The translations under genes were made by a program, and so were the position numbers. Below the pieces are notes generated by a model. It did not search any database and was not told where the DNA came from. It saw only the letters and a program-made list of their open reading frames with translations. A stretch of 64,000 nt of DNA, from contig NC_069112.1 of assembly GCF_025612915.1 (NCBI RefSeq), forward strand, positions 53,783,082 through 53,847,081. The letters run 5' to 3'. Origin of the DNA: Magallana angulata. Lineage: Eukaryota > Mollusca > Bivalvia > Ostreida > Ostreidae. This document shows, in pieces, positions 1 to 10,802 of the stretch (positions within the stretch are counted from its first letter, which is position 1; each line of letters begins with the position of its first letter).

Positions 1-173
1 CAAACGTCTAAATGATCCAGTTAGTCACTCAGTCAAACGTCTAAATGATCCAGTTAGTCATTCAGTCAAAAGTCTAAATGATCCAGTTAGTCATTCAGTC
101 AAAAGTCTAAATGATCCAGTTACATGTAAAGTCATTCAGTCAAAAGTCTAAATGATTCAGTTAGTCATTCAGT
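1..173. repeat. 33-bp tandem repeat array (about 5 units)
   Basis: Five head-to-tail units begin at 1, 34, 67, 100 and 141. Each starts CAAA(A/C)GTCTAAATGAT. Four are 33 bp and the unit at 100 is about 41 bp because of a small insertion. The array probably continues to the left of the window. No coding potential is seen. Confidence 0.85.
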
Positions 174-299
174 CAAAACCTTCAAACATTTGATTCGTAA
201 CTAAAACAAACACTGAAGTCAGCTTATGTAAGACTTAAATTTCAGTAAAATACGATTTGGTTATAAATTTCTTTTGATATCTATTATTTGATAATATTT

Positions 300-467
300 C
301 AGGGTTGTCTCCAAGACCCGGGAGGCGGGGAATTCTTCCGCCTAAAGTGACGTAATTACCCGGCTATTTTTTCATTTCAAACACAATTTAGCTATAAGCT
401 AGGCCTCCAGACCCCCTTCTACTTTTTTTATTCCTCCCTTCTACATCAATTTTTAGAGACAACCCTG
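300..467. mobile_element. Small non-autonomous inverted-repeat element (MITE-like)
   Basis: A perfect 12-bp terminal inverted repeat, CAGGGTTGTCTC, lies at 300-311 with its complement at 456-467. A candidate 5-bp target duplication TATTT lies at 295-299 and 468-472. The 168-bp body has no coding capacity. The duplication is AT-rich and could be chance; the inverted repeat is clear. Confidence 0.6.
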
Positions 468-473
468 TATTTA

Positions 474-1400
474 CATTCCACACATTTTGTGCTTGTAAAG
501 CGTGTTGAAAGCTGGAGCAGTTATAACACTGCAATACATAGAGGGCACTATAAAGGGACTTAGACACGATTTGACTTAATGTTTTCAAATTTTCTTTTTC
601 CATTTTCAATGTTTATACTGATAGATATAGAAGTTTATAATGCTATGTCAAAATTTGAAACACAAATATCAAGTTATAAGCAAGATACATAGTTCATAAT
701 TCTTTGTTTTGTAAACAAAACTCGAATATTCTCATTTTTACATTTTCGTTGTATTGGTGTAAATTTCAATCAAATGTAACTTTTTTTTGCTGACAATAGT
801 ATTTAAGAAGATATTGAATTAGTTTAAATTGTTTTATAAATGTCATTTTGTCTAAGAAATGGTAATTTTCTATATTACAATTTTGTAAACAACTATAAGA
901 CTCGAGCTTTGTTTACATAACTATCAATTCTTACCTCTGTATCTCACTTGTAACTTGACTTTAACATCTAAAATTTTGATCAATCATTTAAAATGCACCA
1001 ATAAAGTATTTTATACATAAGACATAAAAATAAAATTTTTGATCTCAAATCATGTCCAAGTCCCTTTAAGGTTAAAATGACAAAGTTTTATTATGACGTC
1101 ACAAACGTTGAACGCTGCAAACTACACATCAAATAAAAGTTCACGCTTGTGCCTTTTACAGTGGCACTTCCAATAATATGAACTTATATACCCTTAAGAT
1201 AAGATAGGAATTTTAAGGTATAAATCAAATTTGCAGACAAGGCAAGTCTGAAGATGTTTAAAAAAGTGTAAATATAAGTATTAAATCATTATTTATTTAA
1301 AGATACAGTCTCATAACTGCAGCGATGTGTGCATACAAAGTTTCATAATGTGCTAATGCGTGTACATGTTATTCAGTTTGTATGTAATTTGTATACTTTT
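474..1400. other. AT-rich non-coding stretch
   Basis: I see no exon, RNA gene or clear mobile element here. The sequence is AT-rich with scattered stops in all frames. Confidence 0.5.
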
Positions 1401-1493
1401 AGGGTTTTCACATATTCTGTGCAAAAAAAATACATATATAATTTTATCTATTTATTCATCTATTCTTTTTTGCACAGATTGTGTCAAAACCCT
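1401..1493. repeat. Imperfect hairpin with 28-bp arms
   Basis: The left arm begins AGGGTTTTCACATATTCTGT at 1401 and is complemented by 1466-1493 with about 24 of 28 positions matching. A T/A-rich loop of about 37 bp separates the arms. It may be a small foldback element. Its short coding frame is fortuitous. Confidence 0.55.
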
Positions 1494-1650
1494 GTGGCAC
1501 ATTTTAGCTAACAGAATACTGTACATCAGTTAAGAAATTAACTTGGGTTAGTATGGGAAACTTGATATTTATATTACTTGTGGAGAGGAGGGGGTATCGT
1601 AAATCAAGCATTATTAACTAACAAAAAGCGTTTGAAAAAATAATAATGTC

Positions 1651-2056
1651 TTACTTTTTGAGCAGTTCTTCTGTCCTGATAATCTTTAACTGTTCTTCAT
1701 TTGGCCTCCATGCATTGACCCATATCTTCAACGGTGTGACAATATTAGGGGCTATGACATCTAGAGATTCGTAATCTAACTTCAGATCGCAGGCCTCCAC
1801 ACATCGTTCTATCATACGCTGGTCGGCTGATGACAGATGAAAAAAGACACCACTTTGAATTGACTATGCAAAAAATGTCCTCCTCAACATGACGAACCCT
1901 TAGTCTATCGACAACACGTGGATCCGAATTTGCTGTATTTTTAGGAAATATGAAGTCAACATCATTAGAGCTCGGCGAGCTTGTATCGGGGCAAGCTGAT
2001 AGGTTTGGGTCAGCAATCTGTGTTGTCTCTCCCTGAGGGTATTCACTCAAATTCAT
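1651..2056 (-). CDS. Unidentified coding-like stretch, two overlapping frames
   Basis: I do not recognise the family. On the minus strand an ATG at 2056 opens a frame rich in polar residues with balanced codon use, preceded by an AG-rich, 5'-UTR-like stretch. Around a run of six A's (plus-strand 1840-1845) the coding-like signal passes to another frame, which reads charged, protein-like sequence containing W and C residues down to a TAA at 1651-1653. Possible explanations are a one-base length difference in the run (a decayed copy or a sequencing error) or a chance overlap of two frames. An intron is unlikely because the gap would be too short. No domain, signal peptide or membrane segment is evident. 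It would be about 130 residues. Confidence 0.35.
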
Positions 2057-2153
2057 TTCTTCTCCTCGTATCGTTCATGCCGGTTTGTTTTGGTCGTTCT
2101 AAAAATAGAATTTTGAGCGGTAGCAGCATAATTCGACCATCAGAAGATTAAGT

Positions 2154-2155
<2 letters not shown>

Positions 2156-2198
<43 letters not shown>
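2156..2198. repeat. (GA)n microsatellite
   Basis: Perfect GA dinucleotide run of about 43 bp. A 20-bp C run follows at 2412-2431. Confidence 0.9.
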
Positions 2199-2202
<4 letters not shown>

Positions 2203-2559
2203 TGATTTATTGTAACATCGACGAAGCAGACAAATGAATTGTTTTCTTATAAAATAATAAGTGATAACAAAACAGTTTAACGTACGTTACACCCTATAAA
2301 ACTGCTGAATAATTGTTTTAAGAATCTCAAATAATGGGAGCAAATCTTTTTAATATAATGATATTTTTTTTAATTCATATATAATTAATGAATTCCACTC
2401 CGCTCAACCCACCCCCCCCCCCCCCCCCCCCAAAAGATACAATGTATGTCCCCCACTTTAATAATGTAGTGCACTTCAAATGGTATTTAGGATAAGAAAA
2501 AAAAACGACTGAAAAGGGAAACGATCCATATACATTTTAAAAACATGTTGCTTTTAAAT

Positions 2560-2760
2560 TCATGTTATATAAACTTACAAAAGAATTCGATCAATTAATA
2601 GATTTGAACGATGTAATTGTAGCTGATATTATATTTACTTTTTCTAGACTTTTTGCTGACGATAATTTAATAATCTATAAGGCTTTTCATATAATTTAAA
2701 AATCATTGAAAAAAGTTTGAATTACTTGAAGGATTTGTGACAAGCGAATATAGGAATTAC
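2560..2760 (+). mobile_element. Decayed LINE reverse-transcriptase relic (paralogue of 8401-8730)
   Basis: The stretch GACTTTTTGCTGACGATAAT near 2648 matches the LINE RT catalytic region seen at about 8492 and encodes the same A-D-D core. The flanking 200 bp aligns with the better copy at 8401-8730. No frame stays open. It lies at the equivalent place upstream of Kunitz gene 1, so it was duplicated together with that gene. Confidence 0.35.
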
Positions 2761-3403
2761 TTTCTCTGAATAAAATATTCGACAAACATTGATAATACGA
2801 AATGCCTCCTTGCATTAGCTTCTTTTTTTAAAAAAATAAATAAATAACTCAGCGCATTTCATTTCATTTAACTTAAAACTATGTCTCAAACGATTGTTCA
2901 TCATTATGAAAATCTTTACACGCACTGAATAAAAAAGCCTTGATTTTTATCTGAGACGACGACCAACAAGATCTGAAACAACGCTTTTATTTTTTTTCTA
3001 TCTGTGCAAATTAATAATGTACACCATGTGTCGCATTTCATATATTAATTAGATTTAGATTAATGTGTTTATATCAATACCCGGAGTTAGTGATCAATCT
3101 GCAAGTATCGGTTTGATGTGTCCAAAATTAAGCTCATCTTCTGGCAATTAGAATTCGCGATGACATAAAAGTCAAGGATATATTCCACAGCAGGTGTTAG
3201 CAAAACACAACCCCATAGATATTCCTAATTTTAAAACACTGAATATGTCTAATCTAATTCATATCTTCAAATTTTTGGCAGATCTGATGGTTGATTTGTT
3301 GAAAACCAGTCCCCTTTTTAAAAATATACAATTCTTAGTTTAGTATTTATAAAAACGTCACTATGAAATTATTATAAATTCAACCAATGTTTCAATGTAC
3401 TGC

Positions 3404-3809
3404 AGGCGTCGGAATCAAATTGAAAGTGTGTGTGTGTGGGGGGGGGGGGGGGGGGGGGGGGGGGGCGTACACTAATCCCTCTGAAATATTGCGAAAAAAA
3501 ACCTATTTCCTAAAATCATGAAAAATTCTAATGGGGGGGGGGGCCTATACCTATCCAAACAAAATTTTACCTACCAACCCCCCCCCCCCCCCCCCCTCAA
3601 ATCATGAAATTCCTAATCCGTGGGGGGGGGGGGGGGGTAGGCCTATTATACAATTATATTTCCGGCGATAAAAAGTGTGGGGGGGGGGGGGTGGCTAAAC
3701 CCTCTATGATGCTATGTGCCTAATGGTTAGGTCTACATTTGCAAAAAAAAATGGGGGGGGGGGGGCTAAGCCCCCCTAGCCCCCCCCCCCACCCCCGGTT
3801 CCGATGCCT
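3404..3809. mobile_element. Non-autonomous TIR element packed with G and C runs
   Basis: The ends are AGGCGTCGGAATC (3404-3416) and, in complement, AGGCATCGGAACC (3797-3809): a 13-bp inverted repeat with two mismatches. Inside are alternating G runs (3438-3465 and near 3531, 3620, 3680 and 3752) and C runs (near 3580 and 3780), separated by related CTAAATC- and ATCATGAA-type words. The body is non-coding. Long opposed G and C runs predict quadruplex or hairpin folding. Confidence 0.6.
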
Positions 3810-4280
3810 ATGCAATGACACAGCTAAATAATTAAAGAAACATTAGTGAAATACTGTGGATTCACCAATGTTCGTTGAATACCAATTTTCGTGGATTTCG
3901 TTGTTAATTATAAGTTGGTCCTCTAAATAAAATGTTCATTGAAATGTAATTTCTACAAACATTTTGTATTGATATGATCATAGGCCCTGTATTAACGTTG
4001 CCTTCTTATTGAATTCAAGAAAAAACTGAAACCCTAGAATATTAATGAAACCACAGTATACCAGCAATAATAACCAAAAACCAATTATAAAAGCGTTTAT
4101 CCAATGAAACACGGGTTATAACCCCAAAACCATAAAGCAAAATTATTTCAAAGTAATGGTAAATGATAACCATAAAAAGTAGCAATAGTACGTAAACATA
4201 TCTTTTTTTATAACGGAATTAGTTTTCTCGGTAATACTACTTATGTCAGCAAGAGAGAGAAATAGATAGAGATAGAGAGA

Positions 4281-4283
<3 letters not shown>

Positions 4284-4347
<64 letters not shown>
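4284..4347. repeat. (GA)n microsatellite
   Basis: GA dinucleotide run. A similar run (10432-10499) lies at the corresponding place upstream of the second Kunitz gene, so it predates that duplication. Confidence 0.9.
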
Positions 4348-4352
<5 letters not shown>

Positions 4353-4715
4353 GGGCATTATAAGAACAATGTGACACAAGGGGAATTAAGAACTTAAGTA
4401 ACCATAAAGAGAGAAATGTAATAGAGAACAGGGATTCAAGTAAAAAAGAATCTTAATCCAATGGCATCTGTTTCATAAATCTCGCATTGATTTAAAAAAA
4501 AAATGAGTGGAGGAATAAAATAACGACATTGAACATACAGCTAAAAGGTTCTAGATCTAACTGGTTAAAAAAATCCGATGGACATCAATTATAACTGTAC
4601 AGTAACAAGGTTACAAAGCCATTGATAATTAATGTTCTAATTAGAATTTAGTTTATGCTAAAGGCGATTTTAAGAATAATGATGTTCGGTTATAATCGGA
4701 ATGAAAAAAAAAATG

Positions 4716-4724
4716 TATATAAAG
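4716..4724 (+). promoter_or_regulatory. TATA box of Kunitz gene 1
   Basis: TATATAAAG lies 59 bp before the ATG. The paralogue has TATATAAAA 60 bp before its ATG, in a similarly conserved block. The start site is inferred to be about 30 bp downstream. Confidence 0.6.
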
Positions 4725-4774
4725 TGGCACATTTAAAACCTAAACTATTCAGAAGAAACTACTTCAACAACAAC

Positions 4775-7661
4775 ATGACACAGATCATTTTGCATTTTTT
4801 GACGGTCGTTGTAGCATTGGTAAGTAAATCTTTTGGATTTATTTTAAGTTGACTAAATAGTCGTGGCCAATTTTAGGACTTTATCGGTCTCCAATAGAAG
4901 AAGAGTTCTATATGAAAATGTCGAAAAATAGCAAAATATAAAAGATATTTTGATTTTCTTTTCTTTATTACACGTAAACAATAGTTTTTAGCTTAACGAG
5001 TCATATCTTACGTAGATCTGATAATTTGCCTAGTTTACCATTCAACCTCGTCAAATAAAAAAAAAAATCGTAACTATTTGTTCAGTTTGTCCATAAACAT
5101 TTAACAAGATTGAAAAAAGATACAAATATAATTATCTAATAAGTATTGTACACACTTCAACGGGTTATTAATGATTGCTTGCACACACACACTGAATCAA
5201 TCTTTTTTATGTTGTAGGCTATTGCTTCACCTATGAATCGCCCTATCCAAACACCAGGTTAATCTTTACTTAAATTCTTATCTCCATTAATCAAGCTTAT
5301 AGCAACGTGCTCGTTTCAATTCATTATTTATTCCAATGCACAGCATTGTGTACTTTTGATTATATTTACTTATATATATTTTTAAATAATTTAATTCTGG
5401 TTTTACCGCACTTTCTGATTGGCTAAAAAATCATTTTATATAATATAAAGAATGTTGCCTACGTCATATTAAGACTTACGTCAAAAACGTATCAATACGC
5501 CTGACGTTACGTTTGATTTTTTTTTTATTTTTAAGTAATTTTAAAGGTCAAATGACCGTTTTCATCTACAATGAAGAGTAAAAAAAATTAAATTAGGCAG
5601 AAAAATTATGTTTATTTCCTATGTAGCTTGTAACACGATATTTGATTGGCTAACGAGCCGGAGGTAAAAAGCGTGACGTCACATATGATGTCACAATGAA
5701 TAAAATGCAGAAATGATATTTATATCTTGAAAGTGTTGTACACCTTTGATTGGACATGGAAACCAGATTCTTTTGGTTTTTAAAGAAAATAAAATTGTTT
5801 TCCAGGTCCCAATAAGGATGTACGGGATTTACCAAGGGTTTTATTCAATACACCCTTCCGCCTTCGGCCTCAGGGTGTATGGAATGCAACTCGGGGTAAT
5901 TCCCCGTACACCCTTGATTGAACCTGGATAACTAATAAATTACTTAGGTTTTGAGTTTACACTTGTGATGGGTAAATGTTTCAAAATTCACATTCAAATA
6001 ATTGACCATTGGTTACAAAGTTTAGAACCACAATTTTTTCGCTGATGTAGCTCACCTGTCAAGTGAGATATCTGCCTTGAAAACATAATTTTCTATAGGA
6101 TATTGCTTAAACAATTCCCAGTGGAACAAAACTGAACTTCACATAGGAATTTGAATTGTTCGTATGCACACCCAACACTTAATTATGATAAATGCGTACA
6201 TGTGTACGCTTTGATCAATCTAATAAAAATAATTCTTCTGTTCTTTTGAAACCTGTTTTTCTTTCACGTTTTCCCTTACATAAAGCTGATCAATAAATAA
6301 GGTTATCGACGTAGCAAACCAATTTTTATGATAGAGTCGATCAAGCGATATACATGTAATACGTATTCACTGATTTACTTCAGAACTAAAGAACCCAGCC
6401 TGTGGACTTTTGCCTGAAACCGGAGAATGTAGGGCCCTTGCAAGACGTTACGCTTTCAACAAAACGCTGAATGCTTGCGAGGAATTTAACTACGGTGGAT
6501 GTGACGGCAATGCCAATAACTTCCAGTACAAGGATCTTTGTGAATATGTCTGCCAGTACAATAGACGTACGTAACAACATTGCCACAATCCTCCTCCTCC
6601 TCCTCCTCCTGAAAGTATTTTTACATGTTCAAAAATATAATTCCCCATAACATGTATATTACAATCAGAAAAAAATCAACTTTTAAATTTCAATGAATGT
6701 ATTTTATGTTTAATGGTTTGTTATTGTTTGAAATGATACTGACAAACACTATCAGTTTAATTTTCAAATGTCATTTGTGAGTTAAAAGTGACGTATTAGG
6801 TTTTAAATCTAATTACATTTTATTCGATACATTGACACATCCGTATGCATTTTAAAGTTTCAATGTAATTGTAACATGAAATCTATTAACCATTTGATTC
6901 TTTTTTTTTTATTTGGTATGAACATTTCTCGCTTGTTTGTTTGTAGCTTGTTCAAAGATAGGATGCTTTGAAAAGGCGTGTACAACACAGACGTGTCCAA
7001 ATCATCCTGACGCCAAGTGTTTGTAAGAATATCTCGCTACTTACCATAAGTCAGTTCTATACATAGTTTTTCTTCTGTATTTGATGAAAAATCGTACTTT
7101 CAAGAATAAATGCATTGTGTACATGTGTACATTGTAGAATGATATGGAGCTCAATTAAATGTTTAGCGTCACAATTAAAAGAAAAAGCTGGAACATTTGC
7201 TAATGAATATTTTTATAAAATACATTTCAATTAATTTGAAACCAAATATATACATTTAGGGCTGATTACCAAAATTTTAAAAATGTGTTTGAGTTTAAGG
7301 TGCGAATTTTGTGACAGTCGCCTTATTTGAATAGAAAAAGAAAACATAGTATCAAAAAAATCAGTCGAGTACTCGACGATCGCTCGACTAAAGTCTTTGT
7401 TTAATCTACTGAGCCAACCGGGTAAAATTGACACCCTTTATTATTGAATGAGCATATGGTCTTTGCCTTTGAAGCAAGTTTGGTCAATAGTACCGGTAAA
7501 GGGGAAACAATCTATAAATTTAAGTTTGGGTATTTTTAATCTATCTTTTTAGCGCCGTGTGTCTTTGTGAATCTCGCTGGATTCTGGACGGTGCAGATGT
7601 AACCTCCACGTGTGAAGATGATGTTGAGATGATTCCTGAAAGACGTCAAGCTAAACAATAA
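4775..7661 (+). CDS. Secreted Kunitz/BPTI-type protease inhibitor, gene 1 (5 exons)
   Basis: Exons by splice sites and phase are 4775-4819, 5218-5257, 6384-6566, 6947-7022 and 7553-7661; they sum to 453 nt, or 150 residues. Residues 1-20 are a hydrophobic signal peptide split by intron 1. Exon 3 encodes one complete Kunitz domain with Cys at about 35, 44, 60, 68, 81 and 85. The gaps of 8, 15, 7, 12 and 3 match BPTI exactly. The YGGC motif is present, and Arg follows the second Cys at the P1 position, which predicts inhibition of trypsin-like serine proteases (family knowledge). Exons 4-5 add an eight-Cys tail containing CPNHPDAKC, a word seen in molluscan Kunitz proteins. The start is the first ATG after the TATA box. 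Intron 2 carries an inserted repeat. A tandem paralogue lies at 10803-14398. Confidence 0.88.
5392..5935. mobile_element. Inserted repeat in intron 2 of Kunitz gene 1
   Basis: Intron 2 of the two Kunitz genes aligns on both sides of this block (to about 5390 and again from about 5940), but gene 2 lacks the roughly 545 bp between. The body contains TGACGTCA-like words near 5679 and two copies of a (T)ACACCCTT word pair around 5848-5915. No terminal repeats or target duplication could be fixed with confidence, and no coding capacity is seen. Confidence 0.5.
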
Positions 7662-7662
7662 A
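7657..7662 (+). terminator. Candidate poly(A) signal overlapping the stop codon
   Basis: AATAAA spans the TAA stop of Kunitz gene 1. If used, the 3' UTR would be only about 10-30 nt. Gene 2 has AATAAA six bases after its stop, so the position is roughly conserved. Confidence 0.5.
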
Positions 7663-7696
7663 AGATATGCACATCTCTTTTTATGTCTTGTTTTAT

Positions 7697-7699
<3 letters not shown>

Positions 7700-7787
<88 letters not shown>
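7700..7787. repeat. (TA)n microsatellite
   Basis: A run of about 88 bp of TA just downstream of Kunitz gene 1, at the 3' edge of the minus-strand SINE-like unit. Confidence 0.9.
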
Positions 7788-7788
<1 letters not shown>

Positions 7789-7789
7789 C

Positions 7790-8055
7790 CGGTGCTTGAA
7801 CTCACGACTTCTTTGAAACTTACGTTAAACGACAGTTTGAGAGGATCGGAATGATACACATTGCATAGATATATGCTTATGATTAAGTACAATCATTGCA
7901 ATTACTGTCTGTTTGATATATTCTTGCCCATATTGAAGGATCAGGTTCATAGAAAGCGCGGGGAAATTCCCGGTTGTGGCTTGAATTTGGTTCTCTGGGA
8001 CAAACTCTCACAGTACTGAGTGGCCGCCGCGTTAACCACTCGGCCATCTAAACAA
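7790..8055 (-). mobile_element. tRNA-derived SINE-like relic
   Basis: Read on the minus strand, the unit begins near 8053 with GATGGCCGAGTGGTTAACGC, which has the A-box form of a tRNA-Ser/Leu head. It contains box-B-like words (AAATTCAAGCC near 7985 and GAGTTCAAGCACCGGC near 7800) and ends in the TA tract. The spacing and fold do not make a functional tRNA, so a tRNA-derived SINE or decayed tRNA copy is preferred. Confidence 0.5.
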
Positions 8056-8400
8056 GGAAAAATCATCTAGTTGTAGATGACGAAAGGAACCTAGCGAGCT
8101 GATCGCCTATTACATGGTCGTTTGAGAATAATATATTAATAAAAAAAAAATAACATCCTTCAAAATATTGCGTTGGTATTTACGTTGTCTTTTTTGTGAG
8201 AGTATTGTCAGTAAAACAGCTGTTTGCAGAGTGAAATTCCATTAAATAAGGACAGTGCAACTTCGTTGAAATGACAAATATAAGTGTCAAACATCCTTTT
8301 TTAAAAACAGTATTCCAAATTGACTTTACATTATTAGGTTTGTTTTTTGAACATACATTTCTTTTTATATAAAAATGTATGTTAAGAAGAGATCAAACAC

Positions 8401-8730
8401 TTGCAAAAGAATTTCATTCCTAGAAGATCCAGCAAATATGTTATTTTTAAAGATGTGAACGATGTAGCTTATAATAAGGTTATTTTTTGCAGACTTTCTG
8501 CTGACGATAATAATGTACAAGATTCTTCAAATAATTCAAAATTCATTGAAAATAATTTAGAAAAGGATATCAAAGAACTTGAGAAAGGGTCTGGAAAATG
8601 GCCTCTTGAATTTATCCTGGCAAAACAAAACTATGAATTCTATCGCCCAGAAGGGTTCACGAACATCCTTTTTGTGAATTTTGCCATTGCCCCACTGAAT
8701 CTGTGTCAAACAAAAATCACCTTTGAATAG
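8401..8730 (+). mobile_element. LINE (non-LTR) reverse-transcriptase fragment
   Basis: An open stretch of about 109 codons includes RLSADDNNVQDSSNN followed by FIENNLEKDIKELEKGSGKW. This resembles the F-A-D-D catalytic box and following helix of animal LINE RTs, where the usual form is RLFADD followed by a D-L-x-K-I-xx-W-xx-W segment. Only the palm fragment remains. The N-terminal RT, endonuclease and tail are missing or unreadable. A worse copy sits at 2560-2760, in matching position before Kunitz gene 1. The LINE class is likely; the clade is not determinable. Confidence 0.5.
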
Positions 8731-8779
8731 TTTTCTCTGTAAACTTAAGATGAACAACATACATGGATATTTCAGAATG

Positions 8780-10429
8780 TCTCTATCTGATATGTCGCTT
8801 TTTTATTTCAAGGATCTCAACACTTTTATTTAGCTTTAACATTTATCTTAATCGATTGTTCTTAGTTATGACAATATACAAGCACTGAACAAAAAACCTT
8901 TAAAATTATGCTAAATTCTTGATTTTGTTTTCCTTCACGACCACTCATTTATAAAGCAACACGTTTCAGAATTTTTTTTTTTTTGATTTCTGAGTAAACA
9001 ATTTATGAACATCGTGCACCACATTTCAAATAAAATTAATTAGATTCATTTGGTTAAATATTCTAGGGCGTTTGTATTCAATTTGCACACATTGATTTGA
9101 TGTGTGTAAGGTAAATGTTACCTTCCAGCAATTAGATTATACATATATTTAATGTCAAGCTTATTTTCAGTCAAATATTTTTTCTGATCATATAGAATTG
9201 GGCCGGATTATTCAAGGATATACCACAGCAGGTATTAGCGAAACAAAACCCACAAATATTCTCAGCGCAAAACACTGATCATATAGCTAATAAAATTTAT
9301 CATAACGACAGTGTTGATATCTTTTTTCACATAGTGGTATTTGTAAATAGAAATAAGATGAAAAACGGGTTCATAAGTTTTTAATTCCTAATTACACTCG
9401 TCGATCGATACCCAAACAATAATTACAATCATAAAAACACATATCACAAAATTCCCCCTAAGTACTCTGCAACACCGTATGAAGCTACTGTAGATGCATT
9501 TTCAGTCTAGTATTTATAAAAAAAAATGTTTCTATGAAATGAATTTAATATATGCGTCAATAAGCCAGTTAATAAGGATTAGTATAGAAGTAACCATAAA
9601 AAACCAGCAAAAATAAACAAAAACCATTGATAAGCAATCACCAGAAACAGGGTTTTATCAGCAACTATCAAATGAAACACGGATAGTAAGCCCAAATAAT
9701 ATAAAGCAAAATGGCAACATGCGCGGATCTAGAATGGAAGGGGTGGTCAAGGGGTTCAAAGCCCTTCTGCAAAATTCATATTTTTCTAAATTACATCGTA
9801 GAATTACCAGAATATGCCTCGGCCCCCCTGGCAAACTCAAATAACCGTCGGACCCCCCCCCCCCCCCTTCGTAGAAAATTTTCTGGATCCGTGCATGAGC
9901 AAGATCTGGTCGAAAAAGTATCTATATATCCTTATAAATTATGTGCTGATATAATTGTATTTTAAATACTGTTATTGTTAATAATAAACAAGAAACAAAC
10001 AAACGAACATAAACGATAGCATTGTACTGCAATTTATTTTCAAAGGGAAATAATTTTGTCAATAAATGTACATGAAATGAAATTAAAACGGTCTGGAGTT
10101 TTCTACATTTTTATGTTTTTTGCTTAAAGCAGACAAATGGTAATTACAGACGTCAAAGAACAATGTGTCACACGGACCTGTTTGTGGGTAATTTTGAATT
10201 TTACTGGGTTGGTTTAAATACAAAGTTTGTCATATTGTACATGTAAATTTCATGTTTAGACCCGCTCAGTAAACTAATCATTTGCACTGTTACGGAACGA
10301 ATAAACTGAGGTGGTGTAATATAGACCAGGGAATTAAAATGATTTTCTATCCACCAGTTTCATAAAAAAAACTTACCTTGATCAAAACAAAAATTCTGTT
10401 TTTTTTTATGTAGGCTATTTTTTTTTTTT

Positions 10430-10431
<2 letters not shown>
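8780..10431. other. Diverged duplicate of the 2.8-4.3 kb flank
   Basis: Short blocks align with the upstream flank of gene 1, for example the GCACTGAA(T/C)AAAAAA stretch near 2920 and 8885, the AGCAGGT(G/A)TTAGC stretch near 3190 and 9228, and the AACCATAAA(G/A)A blocks beside the GA tracts. A C run lies at about 9853-9867. I see no gene. Confidence 0.45.

Positions 10432-10499
<68 letters not shown>
10432..10499. repeat. (GA)n microsatellite
   Basis: Perfect GA run, positional counterpart of the run at 4284-4347. The flanking AGTAACCATAAAGA block is shared with that copy. Confidence 0.9.
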
Positions 10500-10502
<3 letters not shown>

Positions 10503-10742
10503 GTTGACAGGGGACTAAGTAACCATAAAGAAAGTGATGTAATAGAGAACTGGGATTCAAGTACAAATAAATTCCAATCCATCTTTTTTGATAAAAAAAA
10601 CTCGCTTTGACATCAATATTACTGTCAATATGACAAGGTTTACGAAGCGGTGGAGAATTAATGTTTTAATTAAAGTTTCGTATTGCTGTAGGCAATTTTA
10701 AGAATAATGAAGTTACAATGATGAAGTTCGGTTATAAATTTG

Positions 10743-10751
10743 TATATAAAA
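10743..10751 (+). promoter_or_regulatory. TATA box of Kunitz gene 2
   Basis: TATATAAAA lies 60 bp before the ATG, matching the arrangement of gene 1. Confidence 0.6.
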
Positions 10752-10802
10752 TGACACATATAAAACGTTTATTTTTCAGGAAACTACTTCAACAGCAACA
10801 AC

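Noticed and set aside
1-173. 33-bp repeats as a possible CRISPR array
   Set aside because: The units abut directly with no unique spacers, in a eukaryotic context; it is an ordinary tandem repeat.
4143-4379. Minus-strand frame rich in SLSLSL
   Set aside because: It is produced by the GA microsatellite.
5746-5931. Plus-strand frame ending in TPLIEPG
   Set aside because: It lies wholly inside the inserted repeat in intron 2 and has no family resemblance.
6386-6586. Minus-strand frame opposite Kunitz exon 3
   Set aside because: It is the antisense shadow of the Kunitz domain, whose six-Cys spacing on the plus strand is decisive.
7536-7892. 118-codon minus-strand frame with an IYIYIY core
   Set aside because: It is the (TA)n microsatellite overlapping the last Kunitz exon on the other strand.
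7980-8055. Functional tRNA-Ser gene on the minus strand
   Set aside because: Only the A-box head is convincing; no complete cloverleaf with correct spacing could be formed.
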